A stretch of DNA of 8,575 bases from Bacillota bacterium (GTDB taxonomy: Bacteria > Bacillota_I > Bacilli_A > Acholeplasmatales > Acholeplasmataceae), in assembly GCA_023431045.1 (NCBI GenBank), contig JAEYXZ010000047.1:1-8575 (forward strand). Reading direction: 5' to 3'. Positions 6,656 through 8,575 of the stretch are shown here, one piece after another (within the stretch, counting starts at the first letter, position 1; every line of letters begins with the position of its first letter). A program made the position numbers and the translations under genes. The notes below the pieces were generated by a model that was not told the origin of the DNA, searched no databases, and worked only from the letters and a program-made list of their open reading frames with translations.

Positions 6656-7582
6656 ATGGCAGTAGTATCAATGAAACAATTACTGGAATCTGGCGTTCAT
6701 TTCGGACACCAAACCAGACGTTGGAACCCTAAAATGGCTCCATACATCTTCACAGCTCGTAAGGACATTCACATTATCGACCTTAAGAAAACTGCTGAAG
6801 AAATCGAAAAAGCTTATGCAGCGTTATACAATATCGTTGCAGAAGGCGGAAAAGTCCTATTCGTAGGAACTAAGAAACAAGCTCAAGAAGCTGTTAAAGA
6901 AGAAGCAGTCAGAAGCGGTCAATACTATGTTGATCATAGATGGTTGGGTGGAACTTTAACCAACTTCAAGACCATCAGAAAACGTATTAAGTTATTACAC
7001 GACTTATACAAAGACGAACAAGATGGTATTTGGGCAAAATTACCTAAGAAAGAAGTTTTAGGACTTGTTAAATTACGTACAAGACTAGAAAAGTTCTTAG
7101 GCGGAATCAAAGAAATGCAAAAGTTGCCACAAGCAGTTTATGTTGTTGACCCAAGAACTGAAGAAATCGCAGTCCTTGAAGCAAGACGTTTAGGTATTCC
7201 AGTATTCGGTATTGTTGATACCAACTGTGACCCAGACTTAGTTGACTACATCATTCCTGCAAACGATGATGCAATCCGCGCTGTTAAACTCATCACTTGG
7301 GTAATGGGTAATGCTGTGATCGAAGCTCAAGGTGGCGTTGTTGAAAAGTTTGAAGAAGAAGAAGTTACCATTGACGCTGATGAAAAACCAGCAAGACCTG
7401 CAAGAGTAGCTAAAGTTGAAGAAGTTAAACCTGCTAAGGTAGAAGCTGCTCCAGAAGTTGCTACAATTTCATTTGAAGATATGAAATTAGCTGAGTTAAA
7501 AGAACTCGCTAAAGAACGTGGCATTGAAAATTACAGCAAACTTAAAAAAGCTGAACTCGTTGAAGCATTAAGTGCAAAATAA
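6656..7582 (+). CDS. rpsB: 30S ribosomal protein S2 with C-terminal extension
   Basis: The protein has 308 residues; S2 is usually about 240-260. The start MAVVSMKQLLESGVHFGHQTRRWNPKM is the conserved S2 N-terminus, and the FVGTKKQAQ, RWLGGTLTNF, VYVVDPRTEEIAVLEA and FGIVDTNCDPDLVDYIIPANDDA blocks complete the family pattern to about residue 228. S2 joins the 30S subunit late and is needed for S1 or mRNA-related functions near the platform. After residue 230 comes an acidic run (EEEE), a Pro/Ala/Lys/Val-rich linker (about 244-270) and then a helical module at about 276-306 (KLAELKELAKERGI...KLKKAELVEAL) that resembles Rho N-terminal/SAP-type helix-extended-loop-helix domains. The gene is monocistronic by its own promoter and terminator, though tsf follows. 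Identification is certain; the function of the tail is unknown. Confidence 0.97.
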   Translation: MAVVSMKQLLESGVHFGHQTRRWNPKMAPYIFTARKDIHIIDLKKTAEEIEKAYAALYNIVAEGGKVLFVGTKKQAQEAVKEEAVRSGQYYVDHRWLGGTLTNFKTIRKRIKLLHDLYKDEQDGIWAKLPKKEVLGLVKLRTRLEKFLGGIKEMQKLPQAVYVVDPRTEEIAVLEARRLGIPVFGIVDTNCDPDLVDYIIPANDDAIRAVKLITWVMGNAVIEAQGGVVEKFEEEEVTIDADEKPARPARVAKVEEVKPAKVEAAPEVATISFEDMKLAELKELAKERGIENYSKLKKAELVEALSAK

Positions 7583-7587
7583 TGAAT

Positions 7588-7617
7588 AAGGGATGAATTC
7601 AGTCATCCCTTTATTTT
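7588..7617 (+). terminator. Rho-independent terminator between rpsB and tsf
   Basis: A perfect 9-bp stem AAGGGATGA (7588-7596) with TCATCCCTT (7603-7611) closes a 6-nt loop and is followed by TTTATTTT. It starts 5 bases after the rpsB stop. It should reduce or end read-through into tsf, which has its own promoter overlapping the T-tract. Confidence 0.88.
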
Positions 7618-7643
7618 AGAGAAAATAAAAATAATGTTATAAT
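7615..7643 (+). promoter_or_regulatory. Promoter of tsf
   Basis: TGTTATAAT holds a perfect -10 TATAAT (7638-7643) with extended TG (7635-7636). A -35-like TTTAGA (7615-7620, 4 of 6 matches) sits 17 bases upstream inside the end of the rpsB terminator. Transcription should start near 7650, giving a leader of only about 25 nt with AAAGGAG at 7659-7665. Confidence 0.75.
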
Positions 7644-7674
7644 ATTTTATGAAGAGACAAAGGAGATTACAAAA

Positions 7675-8562
7675 ATGGTTATAACCGCCGCTATGGTCAA
7701 AGAATTAAGAGACATTACAGGAGCTGGGATGCTTGATTGTAAAAAAGCATTAGAAGCAACCGAAGGTGATGTTCAAAAAGCCGTTGACTTTTTAAGAGAA
7801 AAAGGGATGGCAAAAGCTGCTAAGAAAGCAGATCGTATCGCTGCAGAAGGTCTAACAAGCTTCGCAATTAATGGCAATGAAGCCGTTTTATTTGAAGTGA
7901 ATTCAGAAACAGACTTTGTTGCAAAAAACGCTCAATTTATTGAACTTGTTGAATCACTTGGAAACATTTTAATCAACTCAAAAGTTGCATCAACCGAAGA
8001 AGCATTAGCACTAGTTCACAATGGAGAAACTATTGAACAAATGTTACTTGCAGCAACTGCAACAATTGGTGAAAAGATTTCACTTAGACGTGTGATCAGA
8101 GTTACTAAAGAAGCAGATCAAGGTTTTGGTGCTTATAAACACATGGGTGGTAAAATCACTGTTTTAACAGTTACTGCAAAAGATGATCATGATGTTGCAA
8201 AAGATATTGCAATGCATGTCTGTGTCTTTAAACCACGCTTCTTAAACCGTGCTGCTGTTGATCAGGAAACTGTTGAACATGAAACACACATCATTAAAGA
8301 ACAAATGGCTCAGGATGAATCACTTGCTAACAAACCAGAAAAGGTATTAGCTGGTATCTTACAAGGTAAATTAAGCAAAGTCTTACAAGAATTTGTCTTA
8401 ATGGATCAAGCATTTGTTAAAGACCCTGCAATTAAAGTTGCTCAATACCTAAAGAGCAACAATAATGATGTCTTAAGCTACATTCGTTTAGAAGTCGGTG
8501 AAGGAATCGAAAAACGTGTCGATAACTTTGCTGAAGAAGTCATGGCTCAAGTTAAAAAATAA
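7675..8562 (+). CDS. tsf: Translation elongation factor Ts
   Basis: At 295 residues this is close to the usual EF-Ts length (283 in E. coli). EF-Ts exchanges GDP for GTP on EF-Tu in the cytoplasm. The N-terminal UBA-like helical domain is clear (MVKELRDITGAGMLDCKKALEATEGD, within residues 7-32), followed by the SETDFVAKN motif, in which D80 and F81 fall at the same numbers as the EF-Tu-contacting residues in E. coli. The core domains and the C-terminal module (LRREV-like IRLEVGEGIEKR near the end) follow. The ATG at 7675 is supported by AAAGGAG nine bases upstream and by the family N-terminus. It lies after rpsB, as in most bacteria, but the pair is split by a terminator and promoter. The protein looks complete. 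Confidence 0.97.
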   Translation: MVITAAMVKELRDITGAGMLDCKKALEATEGDVQKAVDFLREKGMAKAAKKADRIAAEGLTSFAINGNEAVLFEVNSETDFVAKNAQFIELVESLGNILINSKVASTEEALALVHNGETIEQMLLAATATIGEKISLRRVIRVTKEADQGFGAYKHMGGKITVLTVTAKDDHDVAKDIAMHVCVFKPRFLNRAAVDQETVEHETHIIKEQMAQDESLANKPEKVLAGILQGKLSKVLQEFVLMDQAFVKDPAIKVAQYLKSNNNDVLSYIRLEVGEGIEKRVDNFAEEVMAQVKK

Positions 8563-8565
8563 TAC

Positions 8566-8575
8566 AGGGGAGGGG
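8566..8575 (+). promoter_or_regulatory. Possible ribosome binding site of the next gene
   Basis: AGGGGAGGGG lies four bases after the tsf stop, at the window edge, and is strikingly G-rich for this DNA. It could serve as a Shine-Dalgarno for a co-transcribed gene; in many Firmicutes pyrH follows tsf. The start codon is outside the window, so this is tentative. Confidence 0.4.

Overview
The window looks like a chromosomal housekeeping neighbourhood of a low-GC, wall-less or wall-poor Firmicutes relative, most likely an Acholeplasma-type mollicute. The evidence is AT-rich sequence with A/T-ending codons, TrmFO (the folate-dependent tRNA methyltransferase of Firmicutes and Mollicutes), strong AGGAGG-type ribosome binding sites, and UGA used as stop (the XerC gene ends in TGA and every Trp codon I saw is TGG), which argues against Mycoplasma/Spiroplasma-type recoding. 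The assignment is inference; no rRNA or other phylogenetic marker beyond rpsB and tsf is present.

Layout, all on the + strand. (1) Positions 1-2697 hold a tightly packed operon: the 3' part of trmFO, a XerC-type tyrosine recombinase, a Nudix hydrolase and dUTPase (dut). Successive genes overlap by 1, 17 and 8 bases. A hairpin terminator at 2709-2754 closes it. (2) Positions 2757-6469 hold one monocistronic gene with its own extended -10 promoter and terminator. It encodes a 1208-residue lipoprotein: lipobox, Ig-like and InlB-B-like modules, three exact-period 112-residue tandem repeats, a beta-rich module, a probable fourth diverged repeat, and a C-terminal M6 (immune inhibitor A-like) zinc metallopeptidase domain with an intact HExxHxxGxxD site. 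(3) Positions 6512-7617 hold rpsB (ribosomal protein S2) with a good promoter, a roughly 110-nt foldable leader and a terminator. (4) Positions 7615-8562 hold tsf (EF-Ts) with its own promoter; the window ends just after it on a possible ribosome binding site for the next gene.

The order trmFO-xerC-...-rpsB-tsf matches the Bacillus-type order topA-trmFO-xerC(codV)-hslV-hslU-codY-rpsB-tsf. Here hslVU-codY is absent, and a Nudix gene, dut and the surface protease gene occupy the interval. The first operon groups tRNA modification, chromosome dimer resolution and nucleotide-pool cleaning; the last two genes serve translation. The lipoprotein is the accessory element.

The points most worth a second look are the repeat-bearing M6 lipoprotein, the rpsB leader (including a 12-nt match to the rpsB coding region), and the C-terminal extension of S2 ending in a Rho-N/SAP-like helical module. 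No transposon, phage, CRISPR, tRNA or rRNA feature is visible.
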